A stretch of 22,433 nt of DNA, from the NCBI GenBank assembly GCA_043742865.1, contig JAYTXR010000074.1, positions 1-22,433 on the forward strand, in the 5' to 3' direction. Within the stretch, counting starts at the first letter, position 1, and each line of letters opens with the position of its first letter. The translations under genes and the position numbers were made by a program. This document shows positions 1-7,647 of this stretch, piece by piece. The notes under the pieces were generated by a model that was not told the DNA's origin, searched no databases, and saw nothing but the letters and a program-made list of their open reading frames with translations. Origin of the DNA: PALSA-911 sp043742865. Lineage in GTDB: Bacteria > Pseudomonadota > Alphaproteobacteria > Acetobacterales > Acetobacteraceae.

Positions 1-1545
1 GAGCGCGATCTGGCCGAGGCGTTTTCCGCCCTGCTGGGCCTGAAACTGGCCGATGCCGCCGATTACCCGGACGCGCCGCTGTTCGCCGAGCGGCTGCGGC
101 CGAAATTTCTTCGCGCCATGCGCTGTCTGCCGGTGGCGATGGACGGCGAGACCGTGGTGGTCGCGGTCGCCGATCCGTTGGAGAAATTCACCCCCGACGC
201 GATCTCCGCCGCCATTGGCCACGCGGTACGGCTCGAGGTGGCGGTGCCGATCGAGTTGGAGGCCGCTTTCGACCGGCTGTATCCGGAGGTTTCGGATGGC
301 GGCGCGCCGGAGCCGGACAGCGCGTTCGGCGAGCCCAGGGAGGAGGATGCCGAGCGGCTGAAGGACCTGGCCAGCGAGGCGCCGGTGATCCGGCTGGTCA
401 ATCAGATCATCGCCCGCGCGGTGGAGACCCAGGCCTCCGACATCCATGTCGAGCCGTTCGAGGATCGCATCCGGGTGCGCTACCGCTATGACGGCGTGCT
501 GAACGAGGCGGAAAGCCCGCCCTCGCGTCTTGCCGCCGCCATAACCTCGCGTATAAAAATCATGTCCCGGCTCGACATTGCCGAGCGCCGGCTGCCGCAG
601 GATGGCCGCATCAAGCTCGCGGTGCGCGGCCAGGAGATCGATTTCCGCGTCTCAACGATCCCGACGCTGCATGGCGAGACCGTGGTGATGCGCGTGCTCG
701 ACCGTTCGGCGGTGGCGTTCGACTACGGCAAGCTTGGGCTGGCGCCGGCGGTGGTCTCCCGGCTGGGCGACACGCTGAACCTGCCGAACGGCATCCTGCT
801 GGTCACCGGTCCCACCGGCAGCGGCAAGACCACCACCTTGTATACCGGGCTGCTGGCGCTGAACGCGGTGACGCGCAAGATCGTCACGGTGGAAGACCCG
901 ATCGAGTATCAGCTGCGCGGCATCAACCAGATCCAGGTCAAGCCGCAGATCGGGCTGAATTTCGCCGCCCTGCTGCGCTCAATCCTGCGCCAGGACCCGG
1001 ATGTGATCATGGTCGGCGAGATCCGCGACATCGAGACCGCACAGATCGCGGTGCAGGCGGCGCTGACCGGGCATCTGGTGCTGTCGACCCTGCACACCAA
1101 CTCGGCCGCCGCCTCGATCACCCGGCTTCGCGACATGGGGTTGGAGGATTACCTGCTGACCGCGGTGCTGCGAGGCATCCTCGCCCAGCGCCTGGTTCGC
1201 CGGCTATGTCCCCATTGCGCGACCCGGGCCGAGGCGGCGCCGGAGATGATCCGCCGCTTCGACCTCGATCGCCGCGCCGCCGGTGCAAAGGTGCTGCTGT
1301 CGCACGCGGTCGGCTGCGCGCAATGCCGCGGCACCGGGTTTCGCGGCCGGCAGGCGATCGCCGAGTTCCTGGTGCCGGACGCGACCGTCGAGCGGCTGAT
1401 CTTCGCGCGCGCCGACCACACCGAGATCGAGCGCGCCGCGGTCGAGGCCGGCATGGTGACGATGTTCGACGCCGGGATCGAGGCCGCGCTGGCCGGCACC
1501 ACGACGATCGAGGAAGTCGTGCGCAGCATTCGCGCCGAGGCCTGA
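1..1545 (+). CDS. gspE: Type II secretion ATPase GspE (5' end outside window)
   Basis: Cytoplasmic hexameric ATPase that powers pseudopilus assembly in type II secretion. The frame is open from the first base, so the true start lies upstream and 514 codons are visible. Seen: an N-terminal GspE/PilB-type domain over the first ~100 codons, a Walker A motif GPTGSGKT near 808-831, the Walker B region around RQDPDVIMVGEIRD, the His-box segment TGHLVLSTLHTN, and a tetracysteine zinc module (CPHC at 1207-1218, CAQC at 1315-1326). The zinc module is typical of GspE and PilB and makes a PilT-type retraction ATPase unlikely. The stop overlaps the gspF start (TGATG), which indicates translational coupling. 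GspE rather than PilB is inferred from the gspF partner and the GspG/GspI-type pseudopilin genes further along. Confidence 0.95.
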   Translation, partial: ERDLAEAFSALLGLKLADAADYPDAPLFAERLRPKFLRAMRCLPVAMDGETVVVAVADPLEKFTPDAISAAIGHAVRLEVAVPIELEAAFDRLYPEVSDGGAPEPDSAFGEPREEDAERLKDLASEAPVIRLVNQIIARAVETQASDIHVEPFEDRIRVRYRYDGVLNEAESPPSRLAAAITSRIKIMSRLDIAERRLPQDGRIKLAVRGQEIDFRVSTIPTLHGETVVMRVLDRSAVAFDYGKLGLAPAVVSRLGDTLNLPNGILLVTGPTGSGKTTTLYTGLLALNAVTRKIVTVEDPIEYQLRGINQIQVKPQIGLNFAALLRSILRQDPDVIMVGEIRDIETAQIAVQAALTGHLVLSTLHTNSAAASITRLRDMGLEDYLLTAVLRGILAQRLVRRLCPHCATRAEAAPEMIRRFDLDRRAAGAKVLLSHAVGCAQCRGTGFRGRQAIAEFLVPDATVERLIFARADHTEIERAAVEAGMVTMFDAGIEAALAGTTTIEEVVRSIRAEA

Positions 1546-2768
1546 TGCCGGAATTCCGCTATCTGGCGATCGGCGCCGGCGGGCAGATGCAGCGCGGGGT
1601 GATGGACGCGCCGAGCGAGGCGGCGGTGGTGGAGCGGCTGCGGCGCCAGGGCAGCCTGGCGCTGCGCGCCGATCCGGCCAAGGGCGGCTTCCTCGCCGAT
1701 CTGCTGCATCTGGAATTCGGCCGCGGTCAGGCGCTGCGCTGGCAGGAGACGACCGACCTCACCCGCGAGCTGGCGATCATGCTGGAGGCCGGCCAGGACC
1801 TCGACCGCGCGCTGCGCTTCCTGGTCGAGACCTCGACCCGCCAGCGGGTGCGCGTGGTGATGGAGCAGATCCGCGCCACCGTACGCGACGGGGGTAGTTT
1901 CGCCGCCGCCCTGACGCAGCATCCGCGCAGTTTTTCCCGGCTCTATATCGGCCTGGTGCGGGCCGGCGAGGCCGGCGGCACGCTGGGCCCGACCTTGGAC
2001 CGGCTGGCCAGCCTGCTCGAGAACCAGCGCCGGCTATCGGCCACGGTGACCTCGGCGCTGATCTATCCGGCGCTGCTGGTGGTCGCGGCGGTCGGCTCGA
2101 TCACGCTGATGCTGACCCAGGTGCTGCCGCAATTCGTGCCGCTATTCGCCGAGAACGGCGCCAGCCTGCCGGCATCGACGCGATTTCTGATCGGTGCCGG
2201 GGCGTTTCTGTCCGATTACGGCCTGCTGCTGCTGGCGGCCATTGCCGCCATGTTGCTGGCGGCAAGGGTCGCTTTGCGCCGCCCGGCCTGGCGCTTGCGC
2301 GCCGATGGCTGGGTGCTGCGCGTGCCTGTGCTCGGCGGGTTGCTGCGCGAGGTGCTGGCGGCGCGGTTCGCGCGCACCACCGGCACATTGCTGCTGAACG
2401 GCGTCGGCCTGATCGCCGCGCTGGGCATCGTGCGCGAGGTGCTGGGCAATCTGGCCGCGGTGCAGGCGCTGGACCGCGCGATCGTCAGCGCCAAGGGCGG
2501 CGCCGGCCTGTCCGGGCCGCTCGGGCAGGCGGCGATCTTTCCCGCCCGGCTGATCCATCTGCTGCGGCTGGGCGAGGAAAACGCGCAACTCGGGGCGATG
2601 GCGCTGCGGGCGGCCGAAATTCACGAGGACCGCACCCGCATCGGTGTGCAGCGGCTGATGGCGCTGCTGGTGCCGGCGATCACCATTCTGATGGGGGCGG
2701 CGATCGCGGCGATCGTGGCGTCGCTGATGCTGGCGATGTTGAGCCTGAACGATCTGGCGGCGTCCTGA
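1545..2768 (+). CDS. gspF: Type II secretion inner-membrane platform protein GspF
   Basis: Polytopic inner-membrane protein of 407 residues that couples the GspE ATPase to pseudopilin assembly. The ATG at 1545 shares bases with the gspE stop, and the product starts MPEFRYLAIG, which is typical of the family. Two T2SSF domains are visible: one begins around residue 60 with TRELAIMLEAGQDLDRAL, the second around residue 270 with RFARTTGTLLLNGVGLIAAL. Each is followed by hydrophobic segments (about 165-195, 215-240 and 375-400). The segment LVRAGEAGGTLG in the first domain and LRLGEENAQLG in the second are the family's internal-repeat signature. Length is normal. The gene ends 10 nt before the end of the convergent glyoxalase-like gene, so the gspEF unit appears to stop here and no gspG follows it. 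Confidence 0.95.
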   Translation: MPEFRYLAIGAGGQMQRGVMDAPSEAAVVERLRRQGSLALRADPAKGGFLADLLHLEFGRGQALRWQETTDLTRELAIMLEAGQDLDRALRFLVETSTRQRVRVVMEQIRATVRDGGSFAAALTQHPRSFSRLYIGLVRAGEAGGTLGPTLDRLASLLENQRRLSATVTSALIYPALLVVAAVGSITLMLTQVLPQFVPLFAENGASLPASTRFLIGAGAFLSDYGLLLLAAIAAMLLAARVALRRPAWRLRADGWVLRVPVLGGLLREVLAARFARTTGTLLLNGVGLIAALGIVREVLGNLAAVQALDRAIVSAKGGAGLSGPLGQAAIFPARLIHLLRLGEENAQLGAMALRAAEIHEDRTRIGVQRLMALLVPAITILMGAAIAAIVASLMLAMLSLNDLAAS

Positions 2769-2778
2769 GGGGGCGTTT

Positions 2779-3642
2779 TCAGCCCAGCAGCAGCGCCACG
2801 CCGCCGGTGGCAGCGGGTTCGACCAGCAGGCCGGCGGCGATCCGGTGATGCGGAATTTCGCGCCCGGCCAGCAGCCGGGCCGCGGCTTCGCCGCCATCAT
2901 CGGTGCGCAAGGTGACGCCGGCGATGAAGGGCAGGCAGGGGATGGCGATGCCGGGAAATACCTGGCCCAGGGCCTCGGGCGGCAGCAGGCGGACCCGGCC
3001 GCGCGGCAGCTCGAGCTGGAACCCGCCCTCGGGGTCCGCCACCACCGGAATTCCGGCCAACAGCGAAAACCGCGCGGCGGTTTCGGCCGGGTGTTCCACC
3101 GCCAGCACCACTTCGGCCAACGCCACGGCGTGGTTGGGATGGACCATGAACCGGGGCTGCCAGATCGCCTCGGGCGTCAGGTGGCGGATCAGCTGGATGC
3201 GGCCTTCCGGCGGGTCGGGGAAGGGCAGGCGGGCGAACCGGGCGCGCGGTCCGGATGGGTCGGCATCGTCGACCGGACGCTCCAGATAGGCGACCCCCGC
3301 GATGTCGATGCCGGCGCGGCGCAGCCGGGCCAGGTTGGCCTGCTCGTCGGCGATCGACAGCGCCAGGATGTGGATGCCGGCGTAGCGCGCCAAAAATCGG
3401 TCCAGCGTGTTGCTGAATGCGCCGGGATCGACGATCGCGATCAGCTCCAGATAGCCCTCGGCCAGCATGATGCAGCGGTTGGCGGTGCCGAACGCCACCA
3501 CCGGGCCGTCCGGTGTGCGCTTGCCGGAATGGCGCGCCAGCGGCGTCAGGCAGAAGCCCAGCGCCTGCCATTGGGCCGATAGCGCCGCCAGATCGTTGCC
3601 GGCGATACCGACATGATCCAGCGCTTCCGCGGCAGCACTCAT
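2779..3642 (-). CDS. Glyoxalase-like (VOC superfamily) protein
   Basis: A 287-residue soluble protein starting MSAAAEALDHVGIAGNDLAA, with the opening LDHVGIA...DL...ALGFCLTPLARHSGKRTPDG...GTANRCIML..GYLELI typical of the Glyoxalase_3 type of VOC fold. A second half with VHPNHAVALAEVVLAVEHP looks like a further VOC module, so the protein is probably a two-module beta-alpha-beta fold. VOC proteins usually bind a divalent metal and act as lyases, isomerases or dioxygenases; the substrate cannot be read here. The start ATG overlaps the stop of the upstream glutathione S-transferase gene by four bases (ATGA at 3639-3642), so the two are probably co-translated. A longer frame upstream is only the shadow of the GST gene. 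Confidence 0.88.
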   Translation of the reverse strand: MSAAAEALDHVGIAGNDLAALSAQWQALGFCLTPLARHSGKRTPDGPVVAFGTANRCIMLAEGYLELIAIVDPGAFSNTLDRFLARYAGIHILALSIADEQANLARLRRAGIDIAGVAYLERPVDDADPSGPRARFARLPFPDPPEGRIQLIRHLTPEAIWQPRFMVHPNHAVALAEVVLAVEHPAETAARFSLLAGIPVVADPEGGFQLELPRGRVRLLPPEALGQVFPGIAIPCLPFIAGVTLRTDDGGEAAARLLAGREIPHHRIAAGLLVEPAATGGVALLLG

Positions 3643-4304
3643 GGCGGGTTCTCGTAGCCGGGACGAAGCCACTCGGCGGGCTCGGCAGCGGCGGCATCGT
3701 ACCAGGCGGTCATCAACGGATGCGCCCGCACGGCGTCGCAATAGGCGCGGGTGGCGGCGGATATGGGTGGCGAGTAAGTCAGCAAACGAGTGACGATCGG
3801 GGCGTACATCGCATCCGCGCCGTTGAATTCGGCGCCGAACAGATAAGGCCCGCCGGCGCCGAAACGGCCGCGGGTTTCGGCCCACAGCGCCTCGATTCTG
3901 CCGATATCGGCCAGCGCACCCGGGGTGCGTCCGCGGCCTGAAAAGGCTCGGCAAAGGTTCATCGGCATGGCGCCTCGCAGGCCGGAAAAACCGCCATGCA
4001 TTTCCGCCCCGATCACCCGGGCATGGGTCCGCGCGGCAAAATCCGCCGGCCAGATTTTGCCGGAGATTTCGGCGCAGTATTCGCAGATCGCCAGGGTCTC
4101 CCAGACGTGATGGCCGTTATGCTCCAGGTACGGCGCCAGCCCGCTGGGTGACATTGCCCGCAGCGCCGGGGTGGCTTGGCCGCCGCCGGCCAGCGGCACC
4201 ACCACGATCTCCACGTCCAGCCCGGCCAATCGCACCGCCAGCCAGCCGCGCAGCGACCAGGAGGAATAGCGGCGTGTACCGATGATCAGGCGTCCGTCGG
4301 GCAT
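3639..4304 (-). CDS. Glutathione S-transferase family protein
   Basis: A 221-residue cytosolic protein. The N-terminal thioredoxin-like domain has the segment TRRYSSWSLRGWLAVRLAGL, matching the GST subgroup in which the first serine of SSWS-R activates glutathione. SGLAPYLEHNGHHVWETLAICEY is the usual cis-proline, substrate-loop and glutathione-binding ESxAI-like region (ETLAI here). The C-terminal half is alpha-helical and GST-like. The ATG at 4304 is chosen because AGGAAGGA lies about 9 nt upstream and the product then begins MPDGRLIIGTRRYSSWS; an in-frame ATG at 4346 would add a 14-residue extension. It leads a two-gene unit with the glyoxalase-like protein and is divergent from the aminotransferase gene, with a 65 bp shared upstream region. 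A role in glutathione conjugation or detoxification is inferred. Confidence 0.88.
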   Translation of the reverse strand: MPDGRLIIGTRRYSSWSLRGWLAVRLAGLDVEIVVVPLAGGGQATPALRAMSPSGLAPYLEHNGHHVWETLAICEYCAEISGKIWPADFAARTHARVIGAEMHGGFSGLRGAMPMNLCRAFSGRGRTPGALADIGRIEALWAETRGRFGAGGPYLFGAEFNGADAMYAPIVTRLLTYSPPISAATRAYCDAVRAHPLMTAWYDAAAAEPAEWLRPGYENPP

Positions 4305-4369
4305 GTCGTGCCTGTCCTTCCTGCTAAGTTGGTTGCAGAATGCCACGGCAAAGCACAGGGAAACCAGCC

Positions 4370-5698
4370 ATGCACGACATGCCGCCCCGGCCGAATAATC
4401 TGGACGCGTTCTGGATGCCGTTCTCCTCCAACCGCGCCTACAAGCAAACGCCGCGTATGCTCGCCCGCGCCGAGGGCATGAGCTACTTCACCCAGGAAGG
4501 CCGGGAGATCATCGACGGCACCGCCGGGCTGTGGTGCGTCAATGCCGGGCATGGCAGGCGGGAAATCACCGAGGCGATCCAGAAGCAGGCGGCGATCCTG
4601 GACTACGCGCCGAGCTTCAACATGGGCCACCCGATCGCCTTCCAGGCCGCCGCCCGCGTGGCGGAACTGACCCCGGACGGCATGGACCGGATCTTCTTCA
4701 CCAATTCCGGCTCGGAAGCCGCCGATACCGCGCTGAAGATCGCGCTGGCCTACCACCGCGCCCGCGGCGATGCCGGCCGGGTGCGGTTGATTGGGCGGGA
4801 GCGCGGCTATCACGGCGTCGGGTTCGGCGGCATGTCGGTGGGCGGCATCGGTGCCAACCGCCGCCAATTCGGCGCGTTGCTGCCCTATGTGGACCATCTG
4901 CCGCACACCCATCTGCCCGCGCGGAACGCGTTTTCCCGCGGCATGCCGGCCCATGGCGCCGATCTGGCCGACGCGCTGGAGAATTTGGTGGCGCTGCACG
5001 GCGCCGAAACCATCGCCGCGGTGATGGTGGAACCGCTGGCCGGATCGACCGGCGTGCTGATCCCGCCGCTGGGCTATCTGCAACGGCTGCGTGACCTCTG
5101 CACCCGGCACGGCATCCTGCTGATCTATGACGAGGTGATCACCGGCTTCGGCCGGCTTGGCGCGCATTTCGCCGCCGGGTATTTCTCGGTGGTTCCGGAT
5201 ATTCTGACCATGGCCAAGGGCCTGACCAACGCCGCCGTGCCGATGGGCGCGGTCGCGGTGGCGGAGGGCGTCTATGCCGCGATCGTGGACGGCGCGCCGG
5301 CGGGGATCGAGCTGTGCCACGGCTACACCTATTCCGGCCACCCGCTGGCCTCCGCCGCCGCCATCGCGACGGTCGATCTGCATAAAAGCGAGGATCTGCC
5401 CGGCCGCGCGCGGGCGATGGCGCCGTATTTCGAGGACGCGGTGCACAGCCTGAAGGGCCTGGAAAATGTCACCGATATTCGCAATCTGGGCTTGGTGGCC
5501 GGCATCGAACTCGCCCCGCGCGCCGGCAAGCCGACCGACCGCGCGATGGCGGTGTTCCGCCGCTGTTTTGATGCCGGGGTGCTGATCCGCACCACCGGCG
5601 ATATCATCGCCCTGTCGCCGCCGCTGATCATCGAAAAGCCCCACATCGACCGAATTGTCGATATACTGTCCCAGGCGATCCGGGCCGAGGCCGCCTGA
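4370..5698 (+). CDS. Omega-amino acid (beta-alanine)--pyruvate aminotransferase, class III
   Basis: PLP-dependent class III transaminase of 442 residues that transfers the amino group of beta-alanine or another omega-amino acid to pyruvate. Seen: LDAFWMPFSSNR at the N-terminus, FTNSGSEA (phosphate cup) near 110-117, GRERGYHG near 142-149, MVEPLAGSTGVLIPP around 219-233, YDEVITGFGR with the PLP-ring aspartate at about 254, and the Schiff-base lysine at about 283 in TMAKGLTNAAVPMGA. The C-terminal part has HGYTYSGHPLA. This pattern agrees closely with the beta-alanine:pyruvate transaminase group known from Pseudomonas. I chose the ATG at 4370, with AGGGAA 7 nt upstream; an in-frame ATG at 4340 lacks a ribosome site. 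The selenoprotein candidate follows after 22 nt, so the two are probably co-transcribed. Confidence 0.92.
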   Translation: MHDMPPRPNNLDAFWMPFSSNRAYKQTPRMLARAEGMSYFTQEGREIIDGTAGLWCVNAGHGRREITEAIQKQAAILDYAPSFNMGHPIAFQAAARVAELTPDGMDRIFFTNSGSEAADTALKIALAYHRARGDAGRVRLIGRERGYHGVGFGGMSVGGIGANRRQFGALLPYVDHLPHTHLPARNAFSRGMPAHGADLADALENLVALHGAETIAAVMVEPLAGSTGVLIPPLGYLQRLRDLCTRHGILLIYDEVITGFGRLGAHFAAGYFSVVPDILTMAKGLTNAAVPMGAVAVAEGVYAAIVDGAPAGIELCHGYTYSGHPLASAAAIATVDLHKSEDLPGRARAMAPYFEDAVHSLKGLENVTDIRNLGLVAGIELAPRAGKPTDRAMAVFRRCFDAGVLIRTTGDIIALSPPLIIEKPHIDRIVDILSQAIRAEAA

Positions 5699-5720
5699 TC
5701 GACTTAACAGGAGGTGCCGC

Positions 5721-6332
5721 ATGGCGCGCATACCGATTTTGCACGAAGACGATCCTGCCATTCCGCAGGATGCCAGGGACTACCTGATGGAGGCCAAACA
5801 GTCGCGCGGCCGCCTGGTGAACATCTATCGCGCCATGGCCAACCGGCCCGAAGCCGGGCGCGCCTTTGTGGGACTGGCCGGCACGGTCTACCGCGGCAAC
5901 ACCACCCTCGATCCCAAACAGGCCGAGCTGGCCTATATGACCGCCACGGTGGTCAATAACTGCTTCTACTGAATTCCCACTCATACGGCGCTCGGTCGGG
6001 GCATCGGCTTGACGGAAGATCAGATGCGGCATTTGAACGACAACCCGCTGCCGGACGGGGTCTATGACCCGCCCCAGGCGGCGATCATCCGCTACGCGCA
6101 AAAATCCACCCGGCTGGAGCCGATCGACGATACCACCTATGGCGATCTGGCGCGGCATTTCTCGGTCCAGCAGATCATGGATATCTGCCTGACGGTCGGG
6201 CTGAGCAATATGGTGAACCGCTTCCACGCCACGTTCCTGACCGATGTGGACGAGGCGACCTTGGCCGAGGTGGCAGCCGGCGACGCGATCGCCGGGGTTT
6301 GCGCGATCCCGATCCCGAAACCGCCGGGCTGA
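5721..6332 (+). CDS. AhpD/carboxymuconolactone-decarboxylase-like protein, candidate selenoprotein (in-frame TGA at 5970)
   Basis: A 203-codon frame with a strong AGGAGGT site at 5709-5715, interrupted only by TGA at 5970-5972 (codon 84). Conceptual reading through the TGA gives NNCFY-U-IPTHTALGRGIGLTEDQ, i.e. Cys81-x-x-Sec84-x-x-x-His88. This is exactly the CxxCxxxH redox motif of the AhpD/CMD family with the second cysteine replaced. That position is the reactive, His-assisted thiol in AhpD-type peroxidases, so Sec there makes chemical sense. The 119 codons after the TGA remain in the same frame and look like family sequence (AAIIRYAQKSTR, GDLARHFSVQQIMDICLTVG, NRFHATFLTD). No second start with a ribosome site is seen after the TGA. 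A candidate SECIS hairpin lies at 5986-6006. Likely role: thiol/selenol peroxidase or oxidoreductase in the cytoplasm. Alternative: a point-nonsense pseudogene or a sequencing error, Cys TGC/TGT to TGA being one base away. Confidence 0.75.
5986..6006 (+). promoter_or_regulatory. Candidate bacterial SECIS hairpin after the in-frame TGA
   Basis: The mRNA can fold with left arm CGGCGCUC (5986-5993), loop GGUCG (5994-5998) and right arm GGGCAUCG (5999-6006). Four base pairs close the loop (C-G, U-G, C-G, G-C); after one C/A mismatch there are three more pairs (G-U, G-C, C-G). The loop starts 22 nt after the TGA, opens with two G residues and contains GGUC, as the SelB-binding loop of E. coli fdhF does. 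The geometry fits the published bacterial SECIS pattern as I recall it (loop 16-37 nt downstream, G among the first two loop bases). Short hairpins are common by chance in GC-rich coding DNA, so this supports the selenoprotein call without proving it. Confidence 0.5.
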
Positions 6333-6394
6333 ACCAATCCAGGGGCAGGATGTCGGAGCCAAAGCGGGGAATTGGTTGAGGTCTTGTCGTCTTT

Positions 6395-6410
6395 CCGGAT
6401 TTCCATCCGG
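6395..6410 (+). other. Short perfect hairpin upstream of the EthD-like gene
   Basis: CCGGAT-TTCC-ATCCGG forms a six-base-pair stem with a four-base loop, 12 nt before the ribosome site of the EthD-like gene. No T-run follows, so it is not a standard intrinsic terminator. It may act as an RNA processing or attenuation element, or have no role. Confidence 0.3.
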
Positions 6411-6438
6411 GCTACATCGCTAAAGGAGGTTAACGCCG

Positions 6439-6774
6439 ATGATCAAATCGCTGTCGCTGCTGACGCGCCGGCCGGAGTTCACGCATGAGCAGTTCGTCCG
6501 GCATTGGCTGGACATCCATGCGCCGCTGGCCCATGCGGTGCCGGGCATCCGGCGTTATGTGCAGTCGCACATTGTCGACGAACGAACCCGGCCGGACATT
6601 CCCACCACCGAAGTGCAGGTCGATGGGATCGCCGAACTCTGGTTCGATGATCTGGAGGCGATGCAGCGCTCCAACGCCACACCGCAAGCGCGCGCCCTGC
6701 ACGCCGACGGGGCGCTGTTTATCGGGCAGATCAAGAGTTTTGTTATTGACGAGAAGCAGATTATTCCAAAATAG
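6439..6774 (+). CDS. EthD domain-containing protein
   Basis: A 111-residue protein with a very good ribosome site (AAAGGAGG at 6422-6429, 9 nt before the ATG). MIKSLSLLTRRPEFTHEQFVRHWLDIHAPLAHAVPG is the typical start of EthD-like ferredoxin-fold dimeric alpha-beta-barrel proteins, with the conserved F..HW...HaPLA motif. The C-terminal GIAELWFDDLEAM...S is also usual. Family members are found in degradation pathways and polyketide-type chemistry, but their own reactions are often unknown and none can be assigned here. It lies 106 nt after the candidate selenoprotein; the gap contains a CCGGAT/ATCCGG hairpin at 6395-6410, so co-transcription is possible but not certain. It converges on the SDR gene with a 21 nt gap. 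Confidence 0.82.
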   Translation: MIKSLSLLTRRPEFTHEQFVRHWLDIHAPLAHAVPGIRRYVQSHIVDERTRPDIPTTEVQVDGIAELWFDDLEAMQRSNATPQARALHADGALFIGQIKSFVIDEKQIIPK

Positions 6775-6795
6775 AAAGATAATCCTGACGGTTGC

Positions 6796-7548
6796 TCAAT
6801 GAAACACCCGTCCGGAATCGATGACCACCGTCTGGCCGGTCATGGTTTCGGTGCGGCATAGGGTGACCACCATGTCGGCGCAGTCGTCCTTGTCGGCGGC
6901 CCTTTTCAGCAACGAGCCGGCCGAGGAGCGCTCGATCTGTTCGGGCCGTAGATTGGAGGTCGCGCGCGTGCCCTCCAGCAGACCCGGGGCGATGCAGTTC
7001 ACCAGCGTCTCGGGCGCCATCGCCACCGCCATGCAGCGCGTCAGGTGGATCAGCCCCGCCTTCGCCACCGCATAGGCGATGGACGAACCCGTCGGCGTGA
7101 GCCCCGCCACGGAGGCGATGTTGACGATGCGGCCGCGCCCCTGGGCCTTCAGGATCGGTGCGACCGCCTTGATAAGGCGCATCGGCCCGGTCAGGTTGAC
7201 CGCCAGGATCTTGTCCCACTCCTGTTGCGTCAGATTATCGAGGTCGCTGAACGGGATCGATTTATTGTAGGCGGCGTCGTTGACCAGAATGTCGAGACGG
7301 CCGAAGCGCCCGGTCACATCGCCGATCAGGGTCTGTATCGCCGCGCCATCGGTGATGTCGCAGGCGAACGCCGCCGCGTTGATCTGATAGCGCGAAGCCA
7401 GCTCGCGGGCGACGCCATCCGCTTGGTCGCGGCTCTGGGCATACATGACCGCGATGTGCACACCTTCCTTCGCAAGCGCGTGACAGATGCGTTGCCCGAG
7501 CCCGCCATTGCCGCCCGTCACCAGGGCCACCGCGCCTTTTAGGTCCAT
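6796..7548 (-). CDS. Short-chain dehydrogenase/reductase (SDR)
   Basis: A 250-residue classical SDR, an NAD(P)-dependent oxidoreductase of the cytoplasm. Seen: the dinucleotide-binding TGGNGGLG at residues 11-18, CDITD near 63-67, the NNAG-equivalent reading NDAA at 90-93, the catalytic Ser146 in NIASVAG, and the YxxxK pair Tyr159/Lys163. The ATG at 7548 has AGGAG at 7556-7560 and gives the usual start MDLKGAVALVTGG; the longer open frame upstream is not supported. It resembles FabG/glucose-dehydrogenase-type SDRs, but the substrate cannot be read from sequence. It lies 99 nt downstream of the uronate dehydrogenase gene on the same strand, so a role with sugar acids or related polyols is possible by context only. 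Confidence 0.9.
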   Translation of the reverse strand: MDLKGAVALVTGGNGGLGQRICHALAKEGVHIAVMYAQSRDQADGVARELASRYQINAAAFACDITDGAAIQTLIGDVTGRFGRLDILVNDAAYNKSIPFSDLDNLTQQEWDKILAVNLTGPMRLIKAVAPILKAQGRGRIVNIASVAGLTPTGSSIAYAVAKAGLIHLTRCMAVAMAPETLVNCIAPGLLEGTRATSNLRPEQIERSSAGSLLKRAADKDDCADMVVTLCRTETMTGQTVVIDSGRVFH

Positions 7549-7647
7549 GAGTTTTCTCCTGCGTGCGGCTGTGGACCGCTTGCAGCATCGTAGCCCGCGG
7601 CAAGCGCGGCGCAATGCGGGAATCGATTGCGGCGCGGTCGGCCTGGA

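Noticed and set aside
4286..5761. A 491-residue minus-strand frame opposite the aminotransferase
   Set aside because: It is a GC-rich antisense shadow rich in Arg, Gln, His and Gly, with no family resemblance; the plus strand has a clear transaminase.
5655..5972. Upstream start at 5655 for the candidate selenoprotein
   Set aside because: It overlaps the aminotransferase end; the ATG at 5721 has an excellent AGGAGGT site and gives the family-like start MARIPIL.
6009..6332. A separate 107-residue gene starting at a TTG after the TGA
   Set aside because: It has no ribosome site, it is in the same frame as 5721-5972, and its sequence is just the second half of the CMD-like protein.
6332..6377. 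Inverted repeat AACCAAT/ATTGGTT after the selenoprotein stop, as a terminator
   Set aside because: The loop is over 30 bases and no T-run follows; it may be chance.
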